A stretch of 26,898 bases of DNA from CAYXBG01 sp964463145 (GTDB lineage Bacteria; Acidobacteriota; UBA6911; RPQK01; CBDAPI01), in contig CAYXBG010000018.1 of NCBI GenBank assembly GCA_964463145.1, positions 1 through 26,898 of the forward strand, read 5' to 3'. Shown piece after piece: positions 1-7,359 of the stretch. Each line of letters starts with the position of its first letter. Positions within the stretch are counted from its first letter, which is position 1. The notes beneath the pieces were generated by a model that saw nothing but the letters and a program-made list of their open reading frames with translations, searched no databases and had not been told where the DNA came from. The position numbers and the translations under genes were made by a program.

Positions 1-140
1 TTACTGTTAGTATTCGACTGAGTCCTGCTCCAAAGCCCCCCCAGGCAAGCTCCCCTGCAACGACTAATGGCTTCAGCGTGTAGAGGAGAAACGTCACCGG
101 CTCCAATGAACCCAATTTTAAGTATTGAAGAGTCTGTCAA
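1..140 (-). CDS. Gfo/Idh/MocA family oxidoreductase, N-terminal fragment (runs off left edge)
   Basis: Translating the minus strand from a TTG at 140 gives about 46 residues open to the window edge. They include IGFIGAGDVSPLHAEAI followed by LGGLWSRT. This is the Rossmann GxGxxx dinucleotide-binding turn and the following helix of Gfo/Idh/MocA oxidoreductases, which act on sugars, inositols and similar polyols using NAD(P). The substrate cannot be told from this fragment. An in-frame TAA lies upstream, and no ATG or GTG occurs between it and the motif, so TTG at 140 is the only conventional start. It has only a weak GAGAA ribosome-binding site seven bases upstream. The gene is divergent from cimA. 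A rare start codon or an N-terminal frameshift are the alternatives. Confidence 0.72.
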   Translation of the reverse strand, partial: MTDSSILKIGFIGAGDVSPLHAEAISRCRGACLGGLWSRTQSNTNS

Positions 141-548
141 TGAAGGATTCTCTAATGGGAACGGTCTTTAGTTAGATCAAGAACGGATTTTCTTACATCA
201 TGCACCCGGTTGCAAGTGATATACCCGCGGCTTAATGAGTTCAGCATATTTCCTGCCAGGTACTAACTCGGAGAGTTCATTAGCAACGCTTAATTATTGA
301 CTTGCCTGGATAAAGCCCTTAGATTTACTAGCTATGTTTTTGGTGGAAGGAAAATCTTGTGTTTAAGTATTACACGTGGTCGCTACCCCTTGTCCACACC
401 AGAGTGATCAGGATTACGTGCATTATCCCCCTTCGGCACGTAGCAAAAGGTTTGAGCCAGTAGCTCTGGGCCTTTGCACAAAGGACTGAGTCTTCCCTGT
501 TGGGGTCCCTGATGTTTAGGTTTTTAGTGCTAATAGAGGAATTTGAAA
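141..548. other. Intergenic region between divergent genes; long cimA leader
   Basis: About 400 bases without a convincing gene. It holds a candidate plus-strand promoter (297-325) and a roughly 215-base leader before cimA. The leader has two small possible hairpins: GAGC/GCTC at 454-466 and CCTTT/AAAGG at 471-484. A ten-codon reading frame starts at ATG 334 (MFLVEGKSCV) but has no ribosome-binding site. I looked for a T-box (TGGNACC) and for a hairpin plus T-run attenuator and found neither. A 70-codon minus-strand frame at 370-582 runs into cimA and looks fortuitous. Confidence 0.5.
297..325 (+). promoter_or_regulatory. Candidate sigma70-type promoter for cimA
   Basis: TTGACT (297-302) and TAGATT (320-325) are separated by 17 bases. 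They match the -35 and -10 consensus at five and four of six positions. Transcription would start near 332, leaving a long leader before the cimA ATG at 549. This is sequence matching only. Confidence 0.38.
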
Positions 549-2105
549 ATGTCTGACCAGGTATATCTCTACGATTGCACACTGAGAGACGGAACTCAGG
601 GAGAGGACGTAGCTCTTAGTGTATCGGATAAGCTACAGATTGCACGCAGACTCGACGATTTCGGAGTACACTTCATTGAGGGAGGATGGCCGGGGTCTAA
701 CCCTAAGGATGCTGAATTTTTCACTCTAGCCCGCCAAGAGAACTGGACTTCAAACCTATGCGCTTTTGGTAGCACGCGTCATTACAGAAACAAAGTCCAG
801 GAAGATCCCAATGTTGAAGCCCTGATCAAGGCTCATACTCCTGTGGTCACAGTGGTGGCCAAAAGCTGGGACTTCCATGTGGAAAAGGCACTTCGCATCT
901 CTCTCCAGGAAAACCTCACGCTCATACACGAAACCGTTGAGTACCTTAAGAAGCACGTCGAGTTAGTCGTCTTCGATGCAGAGCACTTTTTCGACGGATA
1001 TAAAGATAATCCGGAATATACAAAACAGGTAATAGACACAGCCGCTACCGCAGGTGCCGATTGGATCGTTTTGTGTGATACCAACGGAGGAGCGCTTCCT
1101 TCCGAAATTGCTAATGTCACTGCCGGAATGGTTGAGAAATTCGACCGGATTGGAATTCATACCCATAATGACTGTGAGTTAGGCGTGGCTAACTCGGTGG
1201 CAGCGGTTGAGTCAGGAGCCAGAATGGTCCAGGGCACCACAAATGGCCTGGGAGAACGCACAGGTAACGCCAATCTCACATCCATTATCCCTATCATTGA
1301 TCTTAAAATTAAAGGGAAAAGGGCTGTCGGTCATAAAGCACTCCGCAGTTTAACCAGTGTCTCGCACTTCGTTGCTGAGGTCTCTAACATCGCTGTAAAT
1401 CGAAACCTTCCCTTTGTTGGACGTAGTGCCTTCGCACACAAAGGAGGCATACATGTTAATGCTCTACAAAAAGATTCCAGAACTTACGAACATATGAGTC
1501 CTCAGGAAGTCGGGAACCAGCGACGAATTCTGATCTCTGATCTAGCCGGTCGAGCCAGCCTAAACTTAAAACTAGAGGAGTTCGGGATTGATCCGACAAG
1601 TGTGGATCTGGATACCCTCCTTGTTCGTATCAAGAAACTAGAGTACGAAGGTTATCAGTTTGAGGGAGCAGAAGGCAGTTTGCGCCTCCTGATTACTGAA
1701 ACTATCGGTGATAGAAGTGAACCTTTTTCTTGTAGTGGTTTCCAAGTTTCTATGAACAATCTGTCTGGTAAATTCTCAAGTAAGGCGAGCGTGAAAGTCC
1801 GTGTAGATGAACAGGAAGAAAATGCATCAGCTAAGGGGAATGGGCCGGTACACGCATTAGACCGTGCCGTCAAAAAGGCAGTTGCGAAATTCTTCTCGGA
1901 TGCTGAATGTATCCGTTTGACCGACTATAAGGTTCGGGTTTTGGATGCTCGTGATGGGACAGGCGCTCAAGTACGCGTTCTAATCGAATCGACAGACGGT
2001 GAACAAAATTGGTCTACAGTTGGCGTATCCCATAATGTTATCGAAGCCAGTTGGACGGCTATAATCGATAGCATTCGTTACAAATTACTTTTCCTCAAAT
2101 CGTAG
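549..2105 (+). CDS. cimA: Citramalate synthase (HMGL-like family)
   Basis: Condenses pyruvate with acetyl-CoA to (R)-citramalate, the first step of the threonine-independent route to 2-oxobutyrate and isoleucine. The 518-residue protein begins with the DCTLRDGTQ signature of the DRE-TIM barrel family (residues 9-17). The metal-binding HTHND lies at 204-208 and the substrate-loop region TNGLGERTGN near 231-240. A C-terminal LeuA-type allosteric domain covers roughly the last 150 residues. The N-terminal wording (EDVALSVSDKL, FIEGGWPGSNPKD) fits the long citramalate synthase group (TIGR00977 type) better than LeuA or homocitrate synthase. The ATG at 549 was chosen because GAGGA at 536-540 sits eight bases upstream; an in-frame TTG at 543 is too close to that site. 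The C-terminal domain suggests end-product (isoleucine) inhibition, which is inferred from the family. No leu or ilv genes are nearby. Confidence 0.9.
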   Translation: MSDQVYLYDCTLRDGTQGEDVALSVSDKLQIARRLDDFGVHFIEGGWPGSNPKDAEFFTLARQENWTSNLCAFGSTRHYRNKVQEDPNVEALIKAHTPVVTVVAKSWDFHVEKALRISLQENLTLIHETVEYLKKHVELVVFDAEHFFDGYKDNPEYTKQVIDTAATAGADWIVLCDTNGGALPSEIANVTAGMVEKFDRIGIHTHNDCELGVANSVAAVESGARMVQGTTNGLGERTGNANLTSIIPIIDLKIKGKRAVGHKALRSLTSVSHFVAEVSNIAVNRNLPFVGRSAFAHKGGIHVNALQKDSRTYEHMSPQEVGNQRRILISDLAGRASLNLKLEEFGIDPTSVDLDTLLVRIKKLEYEGYQFEGAEGSLRLLITETIGDRSEPFSCSGFQVSMNNLSGKFSSKASVKVRVDEQEENASAKGNGPVHALDRAVKKAVAKFFSDAECIRLTDYKVRVLDARDGTGAQVRVLIESTDGEQNWSTVGVSHNVIEASWTAIIDSIRYKLLFLKS

Positions 2106-2270
2106 ATAGATAAAGTCAACAATACCTGAATTGAGGGACGCATATATGCGCAGATCGACCCAATATCTTTTGGATTGAAGATTACCTATTCTTAGCAAAC
2201 TGCCTTAACTGGATGAGCTTCTTCCCCAAAGGAAAATCCTTTTCTAGATCAGTGATATTCCATCAAAAAT

Positions 2271-2298
2271 TTGAGGATGACCCAGTATAGGGTAGAAT
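2271..2298 (+). promoter_or_regulatory. Candidate promoter for the M28 peptidase gene
   Basis: TTGAGG (2271-2276) and TAGAAT (2293-2298) are separated by 16 bases. The -10 matches at five of six positions and the -35 at four. It would place the transcript start near 2305, about 65 bases before the ATG at 2370. Confidence 0.33.
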
Positions 2299-2369
2299 TT
2301 CTAGTCATACGGGAAAATTAGGAGGGATCTGATCACGAAGCTTGCTGCTCAACCGGATCCTAGGCTCAG

Positions 2370-4490
2370 ATGACTTTACCGAAACGGCCAACACTTGCCG
2401 CAAGTCTAAATTTATACCTGGCGGTCACTCTGCTCGTCCAGTTGACGTCTTCTCCTGCATATGGTCAGGCTAGTCACTCTGGGGTTAATCTGCCTGATGA
2501 CAAGGTCCTAGAGCTGTTTCGAGATGAACTCTCTGGTGCTTTGGCCAAGGATCACGTCATAGAGATAAGTCGACACCACAGGATCCAAGGTTCGCAGTAC
2601 TATTCCGTAGCAGCCTCCTATGTCCTTGAAACCCTCAGAAGCTTTGGGCTTGGGGAAAACCAAGCATGGATCGAGAGCTTTCCTTCAGACGGGAAAATCT
2701 CCTATCAAACATGGCAGTCTCCCTCAGGTTGGAATATCGACTCAGGAGAACTACACATGGTCGAGCCGAATCCTCAACTTCTGGTCCGTTATCCTGAAAT
2801 TGGAATGAGTGTGATCACCTATTCAAATCCGGGACATGTGCAAGCCGAAGTAGTAGATGTGGGCTCCGGAACATCAGATTCCGATTACGATGGAAAAGAC
2901 GTTCGTGGAAAGTTTGTTCTTGCCACTGGCTATGGCGGAGACGTGCATCGTCTTGCGGTATTAAAGTATGGAGCTGCTGCTGTTATCTGCTTTCTAGATG
3001 GCCCTCTGGCCGTCGAAAACCCCGACATGATTGGATACACAGGTATGTGGCCACGCTCCGATGAAATTCCCAGAGTGACCTTTGGTTTCAACATTTCCAA
3101 CCGGCAAGGGCGTACGATAAAAGAACTTCTATCTAATGGTCAAAAAGTGGTCCTTAAGGGTAATGTCACTGGACGCGGCCTCGAACCCGGACAGATGGAT
3201 GTTGTAGTAGCAATTATACCGGGTAACGAGGAGCCGGAAAAAGAGTTGATCTACACAGCTCACCTCGATCACCCTAAAGCATCAGCCAACGATAACGCCA
3301 GTGGTAGCGCTGCCTTAATCGACATGGTAAGGACCTTTAACACACTTACCAAACTGGGCAAGTTACCTAATCCCAAAAAGACTATCCGCTTTCTATGGGT
3401 ACCCGAATTTTTTGGGACAATGGCTTATCTAGATGCCCACCCTGAATTACGTGGACCAACGCTCGGGGGGCAAGTTCTGGCAAATCTGAATTTGGACATG
3501 GTTGGAGAAAATCTAGAACTGCTGCACAGCCGTATGAATATCACATGGACTCCCAACACTATTAGTAGTGCTCTAACCGACCTCACAGCTCTGGTGGCCG
3601 CCAAAGTTGATGACCATGAAACCAGCATTGCAAGTAGTCGTAGGAGTAATTTCAATTATAGAGTTGTTCCCTTTAGTGGAGGCAGCGATCATGTGGTTTT
3701 CAATGATGGTAGTGTAGGAGTTCCGGCCATGATGATCAGTCATTATCCTGACTATACACACCACACAACCGAAGATACTCCAGACAAAGTAGACCCGATC
3801 GAACTAGAACGTTCAGAACTCATAGCTAGTGCTGTCTTCTGGACGCTCGCTACCCTCTCACCGGAGCAGAGCGTCGATCTTGCTAATCTGGTAGCGGCCA
3901 ACGCCCAACGGCGCCTCATTCAAGATAGTCAGCGGGCAGCTTCATGGATCTTAGACTCTCCAATAGAAGTCCTAGAAGTTAATTATCATGAAGCGAGACG
4001 AGTCATCGATTTCGCCCTGGAAAGAGAAAATCAATCCCTTCAAAGCCTGTTGCATTTCTCATCAGACGAACAGACTTTCAATCTCATCGAAACATGGAGT
4101 CTGAGTCTCATTGGGCAAGCTGAATTACAGCGCCGGACACTCCACGCTATCTTCTATCAGAGAGCTGGACATCTACCGGCACCCAACATTTTGAGCGGAC
4201 CGGAGCGTCGTGCTTCTAAAATCATCCCAACTCGTCTAACCCGTGGGCCATTGGCTCCAGGAGTCCCTGAGTTTTCCTTAGGAGAGGTTAGAAAACTCTG
4301 GTACCTGGAAGAGGAATCCAAATCACTGGATCGCTACTTACTGGTCAACCTCATAGACGGGAACCGGTCGATTTTAGACATTCGAAATGATTTATCAGCT
4401 ATGACAAAACCTACTCCACTTCAAACTGTAGAGCGTTTCATCCGAGACTTAGAATCGGCAAGCGTGATTGAGCTTCGCTCCCTACCCTAA
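2370..4490 (+). CDS. Exported M28-family metallopeptidase with PA-like insert and C-terminal winged-helix-like module
   Basis: The 706-residue protein has a basic N-terminus, a hydrophobic stretch and a likely signal peptidase site near residues 30-33 (SPAYGQA). A protease-associated-like region lies around 150-265. The M28 catalytic core shows AHLDHPKASANDNASG (H298, D308), WVPEFFG (E346), NLDMVGE (D376) and YTHHTTEDTPDKVD (H464/H465). The usual GGEE is replaced by VPEF, so the second glutamate, normally a zinc ligand, is phenylalanine; the wording around E346 recalls DUF4910-type aminopeptidase-like proteins. The last 60 residues (LVNLIDGNRSILDIRNDL onward) look like a PqqD-style winged helix. 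An in-frame TAG immediately upstream makes ATG 2370 the first possible start, although its ribosome-binding site is poor. It is likely an exported aminopeptidase; the substrate is unknown. It converges on the amidase gene. Confidence 0.82.
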   Translation: MTLPKRPTLAASLNLYLAVTLLVQLTSSPAYGQASHSGVNLPDDKVLELFRDELSGALAKDHVIEISRHHRIQGSQYYSVAASYVLETLRSFGLGENQAWIESFPSDGKISYQTWQSPSGWNIDSGELHMVEPNPQLLVRYPEIGMSVITYSNPGHVQAEVVDVGSGTSDSDYDGKDVRGKFVLATGYGGDVHRLAVLKYGAAAVICFLDGPLAVENPDMIGYTGMWPRSDEIPRVTFGFNISNRQGRTIKELLSNGQKVVLKGNVTGRGLEPGQMDVVVAIIPGNEEPEKELIYTAHLDHPKASANDNASGSAALIDMVRTFNTLTKLGKLPNPKKTIRFLWVPEFFGTMAYLDAHPELRGPTLGGQVLANLNLDMVGENLELLHSRMNITWTPNTISSALTDLTALVAAKVDDHETSIASSRRSNFNYRVVPFSGGSDHVVFNDGSVGVPAMMISHYPDYTHHTTEDTPDKVDPIELERSELIASAVFWTLATLSPEQSVDLANLVAANAQRRLIQDSQRAASWILDSPIEVLEVNYHEARRVIDFALERENQSLQSLLHFSSDEQTFNLIETWSLSLIGQAELQRRTLHAIFYQRAGHLPAPNILSGPERRASKIIPTRLTRGPLAPGVPEFSLGEVRKLWYLEEESKSLDRYLLVNLIDGNRSILDIRNDLSAMTKPTPLQTVERFIRDLESASVIELRSLP

Positions 4491-4578
4491 CTTAAGCATA
4501 AAGAATCCCCGCTCACGGCACGACTCTGTTATCTAGAGTAGCTCGAACCAATACATCAACAAAAACCGGATCCCCTAT

Positions 4579-5877
4579 CTAGCTCTGGAAGAAAATCAGC
4601 GTCTTGTTGGGTATACTGCGTTGGTCTATTTCATCGCCTGTGAGGATGCGTCCATCTGGCAAGCGATAAAATGTAGACGGATAGTTCCACTTGTAGCCGG
4701 CGATTTGCCGAGGAAACCGGCCACGCGTAATATACCCACCGTACACATATCCCAACAAAATCCTCGTCCCAAGAGGTAGCTTGTCCAAAATACTACGGCT
4801 CCTCTTACTGGAAGCGAGAGCATTCCCTGTTCGAATTAAACCACTAGGCAAAAAATAAATCGTAGTTTTCTCATCGAAAGCATCTCCTACAAGATCTGTT
4901 GCCTTAGTCCTTGCCTTTGTGGTTTCCAGAAAACCTTCAAATTCTGCCTTAGCTGTCTCTTGTTGGTCCTCCCTACCGAATTCGACTATCGTTCCGACCG
5001 GAAGCGATCTCCAATTGGAAATCTGATCTCCTTGGAGTACCTTTCCGGAGGGGAAATGGTACGTGGTGCTAGGGCTCTTGTACCGCTCTCGTGCAATTGT
5101 CCAGGCGGATCGTCCCCGAGCAATTACATTAGATTCAATTGGATTTGAAAGTGTTTTGTCAGGAGAAGTGAAAAGGAACCGATATAGTTCAGGGTCGGCG
5201 ACCCGCAAACGCTTGGCCTTCACTTCCGGGTCGAAAATCGGCTTATCGAAAACTCCTATCTTTGCCCTTATGCTAGGGTCAGCAAAAATCATTGCACAAC
5301 GTTTTCTCCCACGATGATAGTAACGATGGAAGCGATTCGGCCGGCCGTAGGCTACCATTGAATGGGTCAAAACATTACTATCCGAAATACGATATAAAGA
5401 TTTGAGTTGCCTTAATAGCTCACGGAGGGATTCGTACTGGGCTGCTTTAAACTCTTTATTGTGGTATCCCACCACTTCGATACCAATCGAGAAATTATCA
5501 ATAACCTTGTTTCCCTCCCAGTAACTTCGACCGGCATGTGTGGCTATACGTGACTTGTCTATAATTCTGTAGACGCGGCCCTTTAAACCAATAACATAGT
5601 GTGCTTCACCTCGACGTCTGATCTTTTTGAGAGATCCTTTTTCCTTGCCCTCCGTCGTATGTAACACTATGTAGCGGGTGTGAGGACGCTTTGGGCGGCG
5701 TTTGTTGCGAGGACTAATGTAATCCCGAATATCGAGTTGGGCTTGATCGGTTTTGGTATCCAAACCGATAACCTCCCCTATGGAGATTCCACCTATCGCC
5801 AGGCGCAAAAAACTGCGCCGCGACCCACCAGCCCATGGTGACACAAGAAGGTTTTCTTCCGGTCGACGCTTAGCCAT
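4579..5877 (-). CDS. Tat-exported N-acetylmuramoyl-L-alanine amidase (Amidase_2) with three C-terminal repeats
   Basis: Predicted zinc amidase cleaving the lactyl-amide bond between MurNAc and L-Ala in peptidoglycan. The 432-residue protein has a twin-arginine motif SRRSFLR at 19-25 followed by a hydrophobic segment, so export by Tat is likely. The Amidase_2 domain covers about 67-200. VLHTTEG gives H73, AHYVIG the strand after it, IGIEVVG E134, and THSMVAYG H172. GRKRC (190-194) matches the GRKxD/C element that carries the third zinc ligand in AmpD and T7 lysozyme, here C194. Residues 263-430 hold three copies of a unit of about 40-48 residues of the form ST-x-Y-x-LP-x-G-x-I-x-x-G ... LP-x-GT. 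It is the last gene of a minus-strand run, 163 bases after the EEP gene. No clear ribosome-binding site precedes the ATG. Confidence 0.8.
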   Translation of the reverse strand: MAKRRPEENLLVSPWAGGSRRSFLRLAIGGISIGEVIGLDTKTDQAQLDIRDYISPRNKRRPKRPHTRYIVLHTTEGKEKGSLKKIRRRGEAHYVIGLKGRVYRIIDKSRIATHAGRSYWEGNKVIDNFSIGIEVVGYHNKEFKAAQYESLRELLRQLKSLYRISDSNVLTHSMVAYGRPNRFHRYYHRGRKRCAMIFADPSIRAKIGVFDKPIFDPEVKAKRLRVADPELYRFLFTSPDKTLSNPIESNVIARGRSAWTIARERYKSPSTTYHFPSGKVLQGDQISNWRSLPVGTIVEFGREDQQETAKAEFEGFLETTKARTKATDLVGDAFDEKTTIYFLPSGLIRTGNALASSKRSRSILDKLPLGTRILLGYVYGGYITRGRFPRQIAGYKWNYPSTFYRLPDGRILTGDEIDQRSIPNKTLIFFQS

Positions 5878-6040
5878 TTAGAGGGGAAGTGTACCGCGAT
5901 GAGCTGTCATACCAGACAAATTTCCTAAGATTGACTGAAAGTGAATACCAACAACAAGAATCAGCAAGTCGTAATACTTGACGTGACCGATACATGTAGT
6001 CACTTCAATATGACTATTGGGAAAAATCAGGTGAAGTATT

Positions 6041-7228
6041 CTAGTCAGGATGGCTCAATAGTTCGAAATCCAAAACTATGGGGTCATGATCCGATAAGGG
6101 CTTTGATCTATTCCGGATATTAGATATAACCGTAGGTTTAGGATGTACGACCTCGAGGCCACGGCCGGCAAACCAATCGAGCTTCATTGAACAGGACCCT
6201 CCGCTTTTCTGCAATGCCCAGCGAATGAACCAGAAACACCAACCTGGAACCCAGTCACCCATATTGGTATTGAGGGCCACATCATCAACATTATAGTGCA
6301 AAGTACACTCTCCGGCTTGATTCAGCGACTCGTAATCGTAGCCTCTCTTACGAAGCTCTCGGAAAAGCTTCCTTTCGAACCATCGATCCGGATAAGGGTA
6401 ATGATTATCAATTACATTCCGTACCCCCATGAGCACACGACGTACATATCCTAAAATCGCCCAGGTCGCTCTCTTAGCATTGTAAGTAGAGGTGTTCCAA
6501 TCACCCCCAATAAGAATTGGCAAGGACGGTTGAAGAATTTCTAGATGGTCGAGAACTAATTTCATCTGTCGGAAGCGGTGTCTCTGACTGGAATGCGCAT
6601 CTAGATGGAGTGTTACCGCCCAGAAAGGAGCTCCTGGATAATCCACTAATGCGGCTACTGCCTGTTGAAAACCTAAACGCTTTTCCTTCCCCTGCATTTT
6701 GTCTTTCCCATTCGGGAGAGCTATTGCTTGAACCTTCCGGAGTGGATACCTGGAAAAAAGTGCGTTGCCATGCAAGGACCACTTGTTCTTACCGACGACA
6801 TCGTACTCAAGACCACTCCCTTTCACCAGACTGATATAGCAGTTCGAGTATGCATAGTTAAGACCTAGTCGACGAGCTAATTCTCGTGGCACACAAAGGT
6901 TGTTGCTACGGGCCATTCCAAAATCGAGTTCGGTTAAAAAAAGTACATCACTTCCCTTTATTCGGGGATGCGTAGCCAGCACCTGGCTAATACCCTCTAG
7001 GGCCGTACCACGTTCGATATTCCAAGCAGTAGCTCTTAGACTTTGACTCGCAGAATTAGGCACATGTTCCGAAAATTCTTCACCCACGACCGTGGACATA
7101 ATTCTGTGAAGCTCTTCTTGTATCTCCTCGTATATTGAACTCGAGTGAAGACTTCTGGTCGAATTGAATATCCGCAATCTTGGGAAGTACACGTCTAGGC
7201 CGTGTTCAAGAGCTTCTGGACCCGGCAA
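6041..7228 (-). CDS. Endonuclease/exonuclease/phosphatase (EEP) fold hydrolase
   Basis: The EEP fold hydrolyses phosphodiester or phosphomonoester bonds in nucleic acids, sugar phosphates or lipids with a divalent metal. Motifs in order are TAWNIERG (catalytic Asn), LFLTELD (metal Glu), GNALFSRYP, VTLHLDAH, IGGDWNTS (Asp and Asn) and the C-terminal SDHDPI with the catalytic Asp-His pair, so the active site is complete. I chose a TTG start at 7228, giving 395 residues. A strong ribosome-binding sequence, AAGGGAGG, lies eight bases upstream of it. The more upstream ATG at 7294 has no such site and lies inside a 28-bp tandem repeat. No signal peptide is evident, so it is probably cytoplasmic. 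The substrate cannot be read from the sequence. It is preceded by the DUF6786-like lipoprotein gene in the same direction. Confidence 0.8.
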   Translation of the reverse strand: MPGPEALEHGLDVYFPRLRIFNSTRSLHSSSIYEEIQEELHRIMSTVVGEEFSEHVPNSASQSLRATAWNIERGTALEGISQVLATHPRIKGSDVLFLTELDFGMARSNNLCVPRELARRLGLNYAYSNCYISLVKGSGLEYDVVGKNKWSLHGNALFSRYPLRKVQAIALPNGKDKMQGKEKRLGFQQAVAALVDYPGAPFWAVTLHLDAHSSQRHRFRQMKLVLDHLEILQPSLPILIGGDWNTSTYNAKRATWAILGYVRRVLMGVRNVIDNHYPYPDRWFERKLFRELRKRGYDYESLNQAGECTLHYNVDDVALNTNMGDWVPGWCFWFIRWALQKSGGSCSMKLDWFAGRGLEVVHPKPTVISNIRNRSKPLSDHDPIVLDFELLSHPD

Positions 7229-7254
7229 GAGATTATCCTCCCTTTTACCGTCAC

Positions 7255-7322
7255 AGGAATGGTCATCGCTACTTTTATCGGAAGGAATGGTCATCGCTAC
7301 TTTTATCGGAAGGAATGGTCAT
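7255..7322. repeat. 28-bp tandem duplication (2.4 copies) in the leader of the EEP gene
   Basis: The unit AGGAATGGTCATCGCTACTT plus eight more bases occupies 7255-7282. It is repeated without change at 7283-7310 and begins a third time at 7311-7322. Each copy carries a minus-strand ATG (7266, 7294, 7322). Because 28 is not a multiple of three, successive copies put that ATG in different frames. The array lies between the stop of the lipoprotein gene and the TTG chosen for the EEP gene. Confidence 0.95.
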
Positions 7323-7359
7323 GTCGGACGACATCGTGACGCATCAGAAAATTAGTGGA

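Noticed and set aside
332..548. Possible T-box or leader-peptide attenuator before cimA.
   Set aside because: No TGGNACC T-box sequence and no hairpin plus T-run terminator were found. The only mini-frame (ATG 334) lacks a ribosome-binding site and has few branched-chain codons.
370..582. A 70-codon minus-strand frame upstream of cimA.
   Set aside because: It runs into the cimA start in antisense, shows no domain and no supporting ribosome-binding site.
2139..2150. Perfect palindrome CGCATATATGCG downstream of cimA.
   Set aside because: Twelve-base palindromes occur by chance at this scale. It has no T-run and no second copy that I could see.
7264..7294. ATG at 7294 as the start of the EEP protein.
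   Set aside because: It lies within the 28-bp tandem repeat and lacks a ribosome-binding site, whereas TTG 7228 has AAGGGAGG at good spacing and the conserved domain begins well after it.
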